From: Paracoccus hibiscisoli
Lineage (GTDB): Bacteria > Pseudomonadota > Alphaproteobacteria > Rhodobacterales > Rhodobacteraceae
Length of the DNA stretch: 64,000 bases
Reading direction: 5' to 3'
NCBI RefSeq assembly: GCF_005048265.1
Contig: NZ_SUNH01000004.1
Location: forward strand, 124,001 to 188,000
Of this stretch, positions 35,270 to 45,254 are shown in pieces; the first letter of the stretch is position 1; every line of letters begins with the position of its first letter. Position numbers and translations under genes: made by a program. The notes below the pieces were generated by a model, which saw only the letters and a program-made list of their open reading frames with translations, made no database searches and had not been told where the DNA came from.

Positions 35270-36505
35270 TCAACCAGCGATCATGGCGCGCAGCAGCGCC
35301 TCTTTTTGCGGAAAGACGGTGGCGGCATCGTGGTCCGACAGAATGCCCTGCCGGGCGGCCTGCCGCAGCGCCTGCGCCTGATCGGGGTTGTCCAGCACCC
35401 ATGACAGGGCGTCGGCGACCTCTTCGGCGTCGTCCATGTCGACGATCAGGCCGTTTTCCAGGTCCTCGACCTGCTCGCGCACCGGCGCGGTGTTCGACCC
35501 CACCACCAGACAGCCCATCGCAAGCGCCTCGGACAGGGACCAGGAGGTCACGAAGGGTTCGGTGAAATACACATGCGCCGTCGAGGCCTGCAGCGTGCGG
35601 ACATATTCCTCGCGCGGGCGCATGGCGTTCACGTGGATGCGGCGGTGATCCAGGTCCAGCGTATCCATCATCCGCATCCACCAGCTGTCGCCGCGCGGCA
35701 ATCGGGCGCCATAGGAGACACTGTCATTGGCCAGGATCACGGTATCGAAATCCTGCCGCTGCTGCTGCAGGACCTGAATGGCGCGGAGGAATTGGGGAAA
35801 GCCGCGCAACGGTTCCATCCCGCGCGTCGCATAGGTGATGACAGGCCGGCCGGCGGGCAGCCGAAGCCAGCCGAAATCGATCCCGGCCCCCGCATCGGGC
35901 CGATGCAGCGCGCAGTCCACGCCGTCGGACATCACCGTGATCTGGCGCCGCAGCGCGGGCGGAAAGCGGCTGGCCTGGAACCGGGTCGGGCACCAGTTGG
36001 CATCCGCCAGATCGAATTCGCCGGTGATCGGCAGGTTCCGCATCCGGTCCGCGATCAGCGTCTGGACATCCACCGGCTTTTCGGCCCGGCCCTTGTCCCA
36101 GTTCCGGTCGGTGTAATACCACTCGTGATAGGCGATATAGCGGCAATCGGGCCAGACCAGCTTGACCCCCAGGCCCACGCCCCAACCCGCATGGGCCATT
36201 ACGATATCGGGCATGTAGCCCTCGGTGTGGCGCATCTGGAACATCATCTCTGTCGCGCCACGGCAGTTCTGAGCCGCATGGTCCAGGATATGACGAAAAT
36301 CGCCATCGGGAATCGTGCTGTCGCGCAGACGGAAACGGCGTGTGCGGATCCCCTCCGTCGTCGTGGCGGTATCGACCCCGCCATGCAGGAAGGTGACGTC
36401 CCAGCCCTGCGCCGCCAGCCATGCCCCCAGGAACTGGAACTGCCCCGCGCCGGACAGGTGGATGAACAGGATACGCGGCGCGCTGGCCGGGATGCGTGCC
36501 GTCAT
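35270..36505 (-). CDS. Glycosyltransferase, GT4-like
   Basis: 411-residue GT-B-fold enzyme. The N-terminal half begins RILFIHLSGAGQFQFLGAWL and includes HEWYYTDRNW; the C-terminal nucleotide-sugar half ends with SEALAMGCLVVGSNTAPVRE and LENGLIVDMDD, the usual E-x7-E region of GT4. No signal peptide, so it acts at the cytoplasmic face. It overlaps the preceding gene by 4 nt at the end of the PKS run and most likely glycosylates the PKS product. Sugar donor and acceptor are unknown. It converges on the GGDEF gene with a 27-bp gap. Confidence 0.85.
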   Translation of the reverse strand: MTARIPASAPRILFIHLSGAGQFQFLGAWLAAQGWDVTFLHGGVDTATTTEGIRTRRFRLRDSTIPDGDFRHILDHAAQNCRGATEMMFQMRHTEGYMPDIVMAHAGWGVGLGVKLVWPDCRYIAYHEWYYTDRNWDKGRAEKPVDVQTLIADRMRNLPITGEFDLADANWCPTRFQASRFPPALRRQITVMSDGVDCALHRPDAGAGIDFGWLRLPAGRPVITYATRGMEPLRGFPQFLRAIQVLQQQRQDFDTVILANDSVSYGARLPRGDSWWMRMMDTLDLDHRRIHVNAMRPREEYVRTLQASTAHVYFTEPFVTSWSLSEALAMGCLVVGSNTAPVREQVEDLENGLIVDMDDAEEVADALSWVLDNPDQAQALRQAARQGILSDHDAATVFPQKEALLRAMIAG

Positions 36506-37734
36506 TGGGCGATCCTGTCGCCGGACTTAGTGATCAGCTGCCAGCCCATCGCACCGGCAGGCCACAGCGCAGGGTGATCGGTCTGATTGACGATGCTCAA
36601 CAGCCGGGCACGGGCCGCGGCCAGGTCCAGACGTGCCTTTGCGGCGACATAAAGCGCCTGGCCCGCGCCATCATCCACCAGGTACAGCACCGGGAAACTG
36701 GCCTGCAGAAGGTCCTCCACCTCCGGCAGGGGGGTGGCGCATCGCACCATCATGACCCCGCCATCCCCCGAAAGGCGGCGCGCCGCACGGCGCATGGCCG
36801 TCCGGGCATCGGGCCCTTGCAGCCAGGCGGCGTCGCCGCGCAGGACGATTGCGTCGAAGCGCGGCCCGGCCGCCCCCTCGGCCGGTATCGGGTCGGCCAA
36901 CCGGGCCGTGGTATGGGCGCGCCCCAGGTCCAGGGCCGCCACGGCGCCAAGCGGCCAGCCCCCGGTCTCATGGTGCACCGTCAGTCCGGGCACCAGCGCC
37001 AGTGCCGCGACCGCCACGCCGAATTGCTCGGGCGCCAGGACCAGCACGTGGCGCATCGCCGATGCGGCGAACATCACCGCCAGAATCTGTCGGTCGGCAG
37101 CCTCGATCGGCAGTGACGGGTCCAGGCTGTCCAGCACGCACAGGGCCTGCCCGTCATCGCCATGGACCGCGACCCGGCGGTCGTCCAGCGCGCGAAGCGG
37201 ACCGGTCCCGCCATCGGTCGGATGCAGGCCGCGATTGATGCCCTCTGCACGCGCGCGGGCGGTGGCGTTGGTGGTCACGGCCCAGCTGCGGTGAAAGGGC
37301 GTGATCCAGGAAAAGGACTGCTGATTGTCCAGCAGGTCGATCGCCTGCTGCGCGCCAATCGCCAGCGGCCCTTCCAGCACCCGGCTGAAGGGCAGGCCGC
37401 CCGCCTGCCAGCCGGACAGCGTCACCGTGCGCGCACGCCAGGTATTTCGACGCATCGGCCCTGTCTGCGGCGAGGTTTCGCCCCGGTTCAGGACCACGTC
37501 CGACAGGCTGCTCAGGGACGGGTTCAGCAGGTGGATGACATCCGCGCCCTGCCGCATCGCCAGCGCGCGGACCGGTATGCCGATGGCGGGGGCGGACAGC
37601 ACCCGGTCGCCGTCCGCCGCCAGCGCGTCGTCCAGGATGCGCAGCGCAACCCGAGTCAACACGTCGTCGGAGCGCGCCTCGTTCGGACGCAGCCCCAGAC
37701 GCGGGTCGTTGAACATCAGCAGGGGCGTGGTCAT
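36502..37734 (-). CDS. Pseudo-peptide-deformylase fused to a methyltransferase-like domain
   Basis: 410 residues, no close family recognised. Residues 1-140 align along their length with peptide deformylase (MFNDPRLGL, LLNPSLSSLSDV, SFSWITP ending), but all metal and catalytic residues are gone: EGCLS is RGETS at 84-88 (Cys to Glu86), and QHExDH is QQAIDLL at 129-135 with both histidines lost. Residues about 185-335 look like a spermidine-synthase/methyltransferase Rossmann fold (MRHVLVLAPEQFGVAVAALA, RFDAIVLRGD) without a clear SAM glycine motif. The gene overlaps the PKS by 4 nt and the glycosyltransferase by 4 nt. A product-binding or scaffold role is possible; it may have no catalytic activity. 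Confidence 0.6.
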   Translation of the reverse strand: MTTPLLMFNDPRLGLRPNEARSDDVLTRVALRILDDALAADGDRVLSAPAIGIPVRALAMRQGADVIHLLNPSLSSLSDVVLNRGETSPQTGPMRRNTWRARTVTLSGWQAGGLPFSRVLEGPLAIGAQQAIDLLDNQQSFSWITPFHRSWAVTTNATARARAEGINRGLHPTDGGTGPLRALDDRRVAVHGDDGQALCVLDSLDPSLPIEAADRQILAVMFAASAMRHVLVLAPEQFGVAVAALALVPGLTVHHETGGWPLGAVAALDLGRAHTTARLADPIPAEGAAGPRFDAIVLRGDAAWLQGPDARTAMRRAARRLSGDGGVMMVRCATPLPEVEDLLQASFPVLYLVDDGAGQALYVAAKARLDLAAARARLLSIVNQTDHPALWPAGAMGWQLITKSGDRIAQ

Positions 37735-40700
37735 GCGGTCTCCTCGGGCGAGGGGGTGGCGGCTGGCCCGGTATCGGCCTGCTCTTCGGACTTGATGCGG
37801 TCCACCATGACGGCGGCCAAGCGGGCCGCGGTCATGTCTTCGGTCACCGAAAAGCTGGTGATCATGGCACCGAACCGGCGCTCGATCTCCAGCCGCAGCT
37901 CCATCGCCATCAGCGAATCGATGCCATAGCGGTTGAAGGGGCGGTTCGGATCGAACTGGTCGGGCGGCAGGCGCATGATGCCCGACAGGATGGTGCGCAG
38001 CTCTCCCTCGACCAGGGCCAAGGCTGCGGGCCAGTCCAGCCGGCGCAGCGTCTCGGCCAGCTGGCCGTCATCGGTCCCGCCCCCGCTGAGCGGTGGCACC
38101 AGCGCCGTGAACACCGACCCGCGCAGGCCAGGCAGCAGCGGCGCCAGCCGCGCCCATTGGATCGGCGCCAGCACGTGATCGTCGATCCGGGGTGCGCGCA
38201 GCGCAGAGCCCAGTTCGGCCAGCAGATCATGGCTGCTGAGGAAGCCCACGCCGTCCATCTTGGACAGCTGCAGCGCCACGGCGGCATTGCGCGTCAGATA
38301 GCCCGCATCGCTGATCGCGCCCCAGCCCAGGGTACGCACCGGGTGCCCCTGGTCGCGCAGCTGCCGCCCCAGTTGCGCGATGGCGCAATTCGCGGCGCTG
38401 TAGCTCACCTGCCCCGGATTGCCCAGATAGGCCGCGATGGACGAGAAAAAGACCACATGGTCGGGCGTCATCTGCCCGCCGCGCAGCAGCCCGGCCAGCA
38501 CCTGCGCCACGGCCAGCTTGGCGTCGACCACCTGGCGCGCCTCGACCGGGTCAAGGTCGCGGATCAGACGGTCGCGCAGCACCATCGCGGCATGGATGAC
38601 GCCGCCGATGCGCTGTCCCTGCTGGGCCAGCGCCTGCAGAAACGCCTCCATCGCCGCCGGGTCGGTACCGTCGACCGCATGGACCGACAGCCGCGGCTCC
38701 GCCCGCGCCCACCGACCGATGCGGCCCGCGCCCAGCCTCAGCTCGCCTGAGCGCGACAGCAGGTGCACATGCCCCGCCCCCTGGGCCAGCAGCCAGCGCG
38801 CCAGCTGCAGGCCCAGCCCGCCCGTGCCGCCCAGAATGACCCAGGCACCGCGGACCTGCCGACCGGTGCGCTGCGCCTGCGGGCGCGGCGGAATGATGGC
38901 GATCTTGCCGGTATGACGCGCGGCCAGCATGTGGCGGAACGCCTGTTCGGTCATCTGCGCGGGGAAGGGCGTCACCGGGATCGGGCGCAGATGCCCCTGG
39001 GCAAAGCCAGCCGCGATCTGTTCCATGATCCGCGCCACGCGGTCGGGGTCGGCGGCCAGGCGCTGGTCCAGGTCCATCCCGAAATAGGTCAGGTTGCGCG
39101 CAAAGGGGCGCAGGTCCAGCTGCGTGCCCTCCAGATAGTCGCGCTTGCCCAGCTCGACAAAGCGGCCAAAGGGCGCCAGGCATTCGACCGACCGCTGCAT
39201 CGCCTCGCCCGACAGGCTGTTCAGGACGACATCGACGCCGCGCCCGGCAGTGGCCTGCTGCACGCCCTGGACAAAGGACAGATCACGGCTGTTGAACGCC
39301 GCCTCGGCGCCCTGTGCGCGGGCCAGGGCGCGTTTCTCCGGGGTGCCGGCGGTGGCCAGGACGCGGGCGCCCGCCATCCGCGCGATCTGGATCGCGGCAA
39401 GGCCCACCCCGCCCGCGCCGCCATGAATCAGCACGACCTCTCCGGGTTGCAGGGCGGCCAGGTTGCACAGGGCCTCCCACGCGGTGACGAAGGCCACGGG
39501 CAGGCCAGCCGCCGCGACCGGATCGACTCCCGCAGGCAGGGCCGAGACCGAGGCCGCGGGCACCACCAGATGCGTGGCAAAGGCCGACTGGCCAAAGCCC
39601 ATCACCGTCGTTCCGGGCGTCAGGTCGCTGCCCGCGCCCGTGCGGCGGACGATTCCAGCATATTCCATGCCCATTCCCGCGCCCGATGCCCCGGCATCCA
39701 GGATGCGTTCGGACAGCAATCCGCGTGCCGACATCACGTCGCGAAAGTTCAGGCCGGTGGCCAAAACCTCGACCTCAACCTCGCCGTGCCGGGGGGCGGT
39801 GCGGCGTGCGGGCTGCCAGGACAGGCTGTCCAGCCGTCCCGGATCACGCTGCGCCAGATGCAGGGCCGGGGCGGCATCGGGACGCGCAGGCCCCGGCTCG
39901 ACCCGATAGGCCCACAGCCCGTCCGGTCCCACATGCGCGGCGGTCTGCCCGGCGGTGGCGGCGATCAGCGCGGCCAGCCCCGCGCGGTCGGGCAGGGGCC
40001 CCGACAGGGTCAGCAGCCGGATCACCCCGGCGCCATATTCGTTCTGCGCCGTGACCATGATCGAGCGCAGCCCGGCCGCGAGGATCGCAAAATCCGCATC
40101 CTGCTGCGGGTCTGTGGCGATCAGCAGGACCGGCGCGCCTTCGGCGCCCATCACCGGCTTCAGGGCCATCATCGTGGCCACCAGCGCGTCGGCAACGGCT
40201 GCTCCGGGACGGTGCAGCAGCGTCATTACCCGCAGGGCAGGCTTGGCGGGTGCGTCGCCCGCAAGACAGGCGGCCAGATCGCTGTCCTCGATCGGGCCGA
40301 TGGGCAGCAGGGCGGGCAGGGGCGGGGCCTCGACCACGCCGGTGTCGGGCTGTCGCCAGGCGGCCAGGCGCAGCGGAATGCCGCCCTGATCCAGCATCGC
40401 GTGGGGCCAGTCCGCCCCGGCCGGATCGGCCGGATCGGCCAGCGAGGGCAGCACGCCCTCGGCATCCAGCGCCAGGACCAGACCGCCGGGGGGTAGGGCC
40501 GCCAGCATCGCCTGCGCGGGGCGCGGGCCGACGACCAGCATCAGATCGCAGTCTTGCGCAACCGGATCGGGGGTCACCAGCGGCATCAGGTCGGGCGGCA
40601 GGACCTGGGTCAGCAGGCTCAGATCGGCCTCGGTCGCGGCGGTGACGCGCACGCCGTCCAGCCGCGGATCGCAGGCCAGGGCGCGCAGCACCGCCAGATC

Positions 40701-43700
40701 GGGCAGGCCCACGATCAGCAGCGCGCGCCGCTGATCCGAAGGCCAGCGCCGCAACAGGTCGGACAGCAGCGCCTCCGCCCGGCCCCACAGCGCCCGCCGC
40801 ACCACACCGTAGAGCGCGGTGTCCCGCGGCGCGGCGCCCTGTGCCGCGATCATCACTGCGCGCAGATCATCGGCCAGTGCCGGATGCTGCGCCAGCGCAT
40901 CGGCCAGCGCCTCGGGGTCGCGCGCCACCCGCAGCAGCGCCGCGCCAAGTGGACCCGGACCAGCATCGCCCGCGGGCGCCAGCCGCGCGATCAGGCGCGC
41001 GGGATCGCTCCAACCACGCGGCAGGCGCACGGCCTGGCCCGGCAGGCGCAGCCTGACGCGCCGGTCGGTCAGCCGCACGGGCGCGATGCGCGTGGCGGCG
41101 TCCAGGCGGATCATGGTGAATTCGGCATCATCGACCAGGGCCACGACCTGCCCCTGATCGTCGAAAAGCGCGATCCGCGCCAGCAGGGACCGGCGGCGCT
41201 GTCGGGTCACGGTGACCTGGGCCTGGACCGGGACGCCTTCGGGGCGCAGCAGGTGCAGGTGGCCCATCCGCGTGGGCAGCATGATCGCGCCGTCGCGCAT
41301 CCGGGCCGCCAGGTCGCGCGCGCCGGGGCGATCGCGCTCCAGCAGATCCTGGGCGATGGCGGCCAGGCCGTGAAAGGCCGCATCCAGCGCCGTCGGGTCC
41401 AGCACGAAGCGCCGGGCGGCCACCGGGGCCGACAGGTCAACCGCGACCACGCCCGGACGCAGCGCCCGGACCGAGGACATGCGCCGGAAGGCCGGGCCGT
41501 AATCCAGCCCCCGTGCGGTTAGGAAATCGTACAGGTCGTCGGGTTCCAGCGCGGTGCCGCGCCGCGCGGGCGGACGCGGCGGCTGGCAGGCCAGGCCGCG
41601 ACGCACCACCCCCCGCGCCACCGTCAGCCAGCTGGAGGCCGTCAGCCGCGGGCGCATCGACAGCGTCACCGCACCGGTCGCGCGGTCGATCTCGGTGCGC
41701 AGGCGGATGCCGTCCCCCTCGATCAGAGCGGGGGTCAGGATGTCGAAATGGACCAGCTGCAGCGGCTGGTCGGGCCACAGATCGGCAGCGGCCCCCAAGG
41801 CCATCTCGACCAGGGTGGAACCGGCCAGAACGATATTGCCGCCGACCTTGTGATCGGCCACCCAGGCCGGATGCGTGGGCGTGATGTCGGAGGTCCAGCA
41901 GGTGCCCTCGGTCTCGGCGCGGCGACCGGTCAGGCGGCGAGCGCCGGTCTCTCCCCAGGCATCCAGCCCGTCGGGGGTCAGCTGGGTCCGGTGATCCTGC
42001 TCGTCCCACGGATAATCGGGCAGGGCCGGGTCGGGGCCGGTGCGGGGGCCACCCAGGGCATCGGCCCGGACCGGCACGCCCGCCACCCAGGCCCGCGCGG
42101 CCTGCAGGCGCGGATCGGCGCCATCCTCGGGCTGCTGCGGCATGAAATGATCCAGCGCGGCGCCGCCATAGCGGGCGATGTCGCGGACATTGCCCTGCAG
42201 GACCGGCGTGGGCGTCACCTCCACCACGTGGCAGGGGCCGTCGGCGGCCAGGGCCTGCAGCGCATCGGCAAAGCGGACCGGCTCGCGGGCATTGCGCCAC
42301 AGGTAATCCAGCGTGCATTCCGCGCCCCGCATCACCCGGCCCAGGGCCGAGGCGCCGACCCGCATCCGCGGCGCGGACAGGCGCAGCCCCGCCAGATCGG
42401 CCATGAACCGGTCCCGAAGCGGCTGGACCAGGGGCGAGTGATAGGGGATCCCGATCTTGAGGCGCACGATGGGCAGGCGCTTGCCCGCGACGGTCACCCG
42501 CGCCAGCCGCGCAATCGCCTCGGACGGGCCGGCCACGGTCACCGAGCGCGGGCTGTTCACCGCCGCGATGGCCAGATCGGGCACGTCCAGCCCGGCGATG
42601 GCCCGGGCCACATCGGCCTCAGTCGCCGCGACGACGGCCATGGTGCCCTGACCGCGCAGCGATTCGAAGGCCTGCGACCGGGTGACGATGATCCGTGCCG
42701 CGGCGTCCAGATCAAAGCAGCCCGCGACATGCAGGGCCGCGATCTCACCGACCGAATGGCCGATGACCGCGTCGCAATCCAGACCGGCGGCCAGCAGGCT
42801 GCGCGCCTGCGCGACCTGGAATCCGAACAGCAGGGGTTGGGCGACCAGCGGGCTGGCCAGCCGGTCCTGCAGGTCGGGGGCGTGCATCAGCGCGACCAGA
42901 TCCGGCACCCCCGCGCCGTCCATGGCCTGTGCGACCGCGTCGAAGGCCGCGCGGAACACCGGATCGTCGCGATAGGGCGCGACCCCCATGCCGGGCACCT
43001 GTGCACCATTGCCCGGAAAGGCCAGGACGCCCCGCGCCCCCGCCAAACCGGCCACGTCGCGCAGCACCGCGCCGTTGCCCGGATCGGTCAGCCGGTCGGC
43101 GGCGTCATCGTCCAGCGGCAAGGCGAGGCGATGCGGCAGCGCCATCCGGGCGGCAGCGGCCGCCGCCAGCGCCGGGCGCGCCTGCGGGTCGGTGTCGCGC
43201 AGCAGATCGGACCAAGCCTGCGCCAGCCGCTCCAAGGAGCCTTCCGATGCGGCCGAGATCATCAGCCAAGGCTGCTCCGCCGTCCTCGGCAGCGTCACCG
43301 GATGGATGCGGGGCGTGGCGGGCGCATCGTCGCACAGCATCGCCGCGACATTCGTGCCGCCAAAGCCGAACGAGTTCAGCCCCGCCACCAACCGCCCGCC
43401 CTCCAGCGGGTGCAGCTGCGTGTTGACCGACAGGTTCAGCCCTTCAAAATCGATATTCGGATTGGGCGTGGTGAAATGCAGCGAGGCGGGCAGCGCGCGG
43501 TGTTCAAAGGCCAGCAGCGTCTTGGCCAGGCCCACAAGGCCTGCAGCGGGTTCGGCATGGCCGAAATTGGTCTTGGCCGACCCGATCAGCAGCGGGTCTC
43601 GGCGCAGCTGCCCGATGGCCCCGCCGATGGATCGCGCCTCGACCGGGTCGCCCACCTGCGTGCCGGTGCCATGCGCCTCGTAGAAGGACAGGTCGTCCGG

Positions 43701-44627
43701 GTCGAAGCCGCTGCGGATCAGCACGTCGTCCAGCAGCGCCTCCTGGCGGGCGGAGGAGGGCACCGTCAGCTGCGACGACGCGCCGTCGGTGTTCACCCCG
43801 GTCGACACCAGGCTTGCGCGGCGCCGGGACATCATCCGGTCCGCCACGTCGGGATGCTGCAGCACGACGGCCACGCAGGCCTCGGACCGGACATAGCCGT
43901 CGGCATCGGCGTCGAAGGTGCGGCAGAGGCCGGTGGGCGACATCATCCGCGCCTGTGAAAAGCCGACGAACCCGCCCGGCGTCAGCAGCGCATGTACGCC
44001 GCCGACGATGGCCGTGTCGATCTGGCCGGTGCGGATCGCCTCGGACGCCTGATGCAGCGCATAGAGAGACGAGGCGCAAGCGGCATCCAGCACATAGCTG
44101 GGCCCGCCGAAATCGAAAAAGGACGACACCCGGTTCGCGATGATGCACAGCGTGTTGCCAAGCGAAAAGCTGGAGCCAGAGCGCGCCGTGTCCGCGTAAT
44201 ACAGCGACAGGTTCTCAACGATGCTGGAGCCGACGAACACCCCGGTCCGTGGCCCGGCCAGGTCGCGGGGCGACAGACCTGCATCGGCGATGGCCTCCCA
44301 CACCGCCTGCAGAATCATCCGTTGCTGAGGGTCTATCGCCCCGGCCTCGCGCGGGCTGATGCCAAAGAACCCGGCGTCAAAGGCATAGACGTCATCCACC
44401 TGACCAGAGGCCAGCGAATAGGTCTTACCCCGCCGGGTCTGGATCGGGTCCAGATACAGCCCGGGGTCGAAATTCTGCGTGCGCAGCGTCCCGATGGTGC
44501 AGCGTCCCTGGGACAGAACCTCCCACATCCGCGCCGGTCCGCGAGCCCCGGGTACGCGGCAACCCAAGCCGCAGATCACGGGGTTTGCGGTGTCAGGCGA
44601 CGCGGCCTGCGGAAGGGATTGGGTCAT
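37731..44627 (-). CDS. Single-module highly reducing type I polyketide synthase
   Basis: 2298 residues. Order: KS about 15-440 (Cys184 in DAACASS, His319, His357); AT about 535-835 (Ser625 in GHSVGE; specificity tetrad IPYH at 727-730, neither HAFH nor YASH); DH about 915-1180 (His926, Asp1082; the HxxxGxxxxP proline is Ala935); a Rossmann-like remnant of a methyltransferase about 1200-1390 and a pseudo-KR about 1440-1590; ER about 1595-1910 (LIHGGAGGVG); KR about 1920-2115 (GGTGGLGL, Ser2063/Tyr2076/Asn2080); ACP about 2195-2280 (Ser2238 in GIDSLM). No thioesterase. This is the layout of iterative fully reducing synthases that make saturated chains. Release and phosphopantetheinyl transfer must come from elsewhere. 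The start ATG lies 50 nt after the GNAT gene. Confidence 0.9.
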   Translation of the reverse strand: MTQSLPQAASPDTANPVICGLGCRVPGARGPARMWEVLSQGRCTIGTLRTQNFDPGLYLDPIQTRRGKTYSLASGQVDDVYAFDAGFFGISPREAGAIDPQQRMILQAVWEAIADAGLSPRDLAGPRTGVFVGSSIVENLSLYYADTARSGSSFSLGNTLCIIANRVSSFFDFGGPSYVLDAACASSLYALHQASEAIRTGQIDTAIVGGVHALLTPGGFVGFSQARMMSPTGLCRTFDADADGYVRSEACVAVVLQHPDVADRMMSRRRASLVSTGVNTDGASSQLTVPSSARQEALLDDVLIRSGFDPDDLSFYEAHGTGTQVGDPVEARSIGGAIGQLRRDPLLIGSAKTNFGHAEPAAGLVGLAKTLLAFEHRALPASLHFTTPNPNIDFEGLNLSVNTQLHPLEGGRLVAGLNSFGFGGTNVAAMLCDDAPATPRIHPVTLPRTAEQPWLMISAASEGSLERLAQAWSDLLRDTDPQARPALAAAAAARMALPHRLALPLDDDAADRLTDPGNGAVLRDVAGLAGARGVLAFPGNGAQVPGMGVAPYRDDPVFRAAFDAVAQAMDGAGVPDLVALMHAPDLQDRLASPLVAQPLLFGFQVAQARSLLAAGLDCDAVIGHSVGEIAALHVAGCFDLDAAARIIVTRSQAFESLRGQGTMAVVAATEADVARAIAGLDVPDLAIAAVNSPRSVTVAGPSEAIARLARVTVAGKRLPIVRLKIGIPYHSPLVQPLRDRFMADLAGLRLSAPRMRVGASALGRVMRGAECTLDYLWRNAREPVRFADALQALAADGPCHVVEVTPTPVLQGNVRDIARYGGAALDHFMPQQPEDGADPRLQAARAWVAGVPVRADALGGPRTGPDPALPDYPWDEQDHRTQLTPDGLDAWGETGARRLTGRRAETEGTCWTSDITPTHPAWVADHKVGGNIVLAGSTLVEMALGAAADLWPDQPLQLVHFDILTPALIEGDGIRLRTEIDRATGAVTLSMRPRLTASSWLTVARGVVRRGLACQPPRPPARRGTALEPDDLYDFLTARGLDYGPAFRRMSSVRALRPGVVAVDLSAPVAARRFVLDPTALDAAFHGLAAIAQDLLERDRPGARDLAARMRDGAIMLPTRMGHLHLLRPEGVPVQAQVTVTRQRRRSLLARIALFDDQGQVVALVDDAEFTMIRLDAATRIAPVRLTDRRVRLRLPGQAVRLPRGWSDPARLIARLAPAGDAGPGPLGAALLRVARDPEALADALAQHPALADDLRAVMIAAQGAAPRDTALYGVVRRALWGRAEALLSDLLRRWPSDQRRALLIVGLPDLAVLRALACDPRLDGVRVTAATEADLSLLTQVLPPDLMPLVTPDPVAQDCDLMLVVGPRPAQAMLAALPPGGLVLALDAEGVLPSLADPADPAGADWPHAMLDQGGIPLRLAAWRQPDTGVVEAPPLPALLPIGPIEDSDLAACLAGDAPAKPALRVMTLLHRPGAAVADALVATMMALKPVMGAEGAPVLLIATDPQQDADFAILAAGLRSIMVTAQNEYGAGVIRLLTLSGPLPDRAGLAALIAATAGQTAAHVGPDGLWAYRVEPGPARPDAAPALHLAQRDPGRLDSLSWQPARRTAPRHGEVEVEVLATGLNFRDVMSARGLLSERILDAGASGAGMGMEYAGIVRRTGAGSDLTPGTTVMGFGQSAFATHLVVPAASVSALPAGVDPVAAAGLPVAFVTAWEALCNLAALQPGEVVLIHGGAGGVGLAAIQIARMAGARVLATAGTPEKRALARAQGAEAAFNSRDLSFVQGVQQATAGRGVDVVLNSLSGEAMQRSVECLAPFGRFVELGKRDYLEGTQLDLRPFARNLTYFGMDLDQRLAADPDRVARIMEQIAAGFAQGHLRPIPVTPFPAQMTEQAFRHMLAARHTGKIAIIPPRPQAQRTGRQVRGAWVILGGTGGLGLQLARWLLAQGAGHVHLLSRSGELRLGAGRIGRWARAEPRLSVHAVDGTDPAAMEAFLQALAQQGQRIGGVIHAAMVLRDRLIRDLDPVEARQVVDAKLAVAQVLAGLLRGGQMTPDHVVFFSSIAAYLGNPGQVSYSAANCAIAQLGRQLRDQGHPVRTLGWGAISDAGYLTRNAAVALQLSKMDGVGFLSSHDLLAELGSALRAPRIDDHVLAPIQWARLAPLLPGLRGSVFTALVPPLSGGGTDDGQLAETLRRLDWPAALALVEGELRTILSGIMRLPPDQFDPNRPFNRYGIDSLMAMELRLEIERRFGAMITSFSVTEDMTAARLAAVMVDRIKSEEQADTGPAATPSPEETA

Positions 44628-44676
44628 GATGCTGGCTCATCCGGGACTGCGCGTGAAGGGATCGGCGCGGGTCGCG

Positions 44677-45195
44677 TCACAGCCGCATGAAGTAATTGCC
44701 GCCCAGATGGGTCGCGCCATTCGCGCGTAGCACCATGTCGGTTTCCTGGATGGCCACGCCCGACACGACGTTGAACATGATGCCCTTGGACCCCCGTGGC
44801 GCCGACCAGCCGCGCACGGCCAGCATGATCCGTTGCCAGACATAGCTGCCGATCTCGGTCGAGCGGATGTCGCTGCGGATATAGACCGTGTGCATCACCG
44901 TCACCCAGGTCTTCTTGCTGCTCAGCATCGGCGCGAAATAGAAACAGGCAAAGGCCACGGCCTCGCCTTCGTATTCCACATAGACGGCGCCGTGATATCC
45001 GGTCTCGTCCTTCAGGTGGTTCACGACCTTTTCCAGCTGCGGCTGGTCGAAGGGCATATCGGAAAAGATGCTCTCCTTGTGCAGCTGGCGGGCCAGCGGC
45101 AGGATCTTTTCCAGATCGGCCACGTCCTTGCCGAACTGGATGTCGATCTTTTTCAGAACCGAAGGGGGGAGGGTTGTTTCTATGCTCATGTCCAT
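44677..45195 (-). CDS. GNAT-like acyltransferase upstream of the PKS
   Basis: 172 residues with a GNAT-type fold: GYHGAVYVEYEGEAVAFACF gives the central strands, and IRSDIRSTEIGSYVWQRIML is a degenerate acyl-CoA-binding loop. The C-terminal GSKGIMFNVVSG and NGATHLGGNYFMRL resemble phage-associated acetyltransferases. Real acceptor unknown; in this context it could move an acyl chain from the PKS carrier protein or acylate its product, but that is inference. Start at ATG 45195 is uncertain (45189 also possible), neither with a good ribosome binding site. A stem-loop sits just upstream. Confidence 0.6.
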   Translation of the reverse strand: MDMSIETTLPPSVLKKIDIQFGKDVADLEKILPLARQLHKESIFSDMPFDQPQLEKVVNHLKDETGYHGAVYVEYEGEAVAFACFYFAPMLSSKKTWVTVMHTVYIRSDIRSTEIGSYVWQRIMLAVRGWSAPRGSKGIMFNVVSGVAIQETDMVLRANGATHLGGNYFMRL

Positions 45196-45201
45196 AAGTT
45201 A

Positions 45202-45231
45202 GCCCACGCTGCTGATTTCAGCAAAGTGGGC
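45202..45231 (-). promoter_or_regulatory. Stem-loop just upstream of the GNAT gene
   Basis: GCCCAC pairs with GTGGGC, with an inner GCTG-AAAT-CAGC hairpin and a 3/3 internal loop. The stem ends 6 nt before the start and would hide the translation initiation region; no T tract follows on the minus strand, so translational control or mRNA stability is likelier than termination. Confidence 0.45.
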
Positions 45232-45254
45232 TTTCCAAAAGGCCGTAAGGAATT

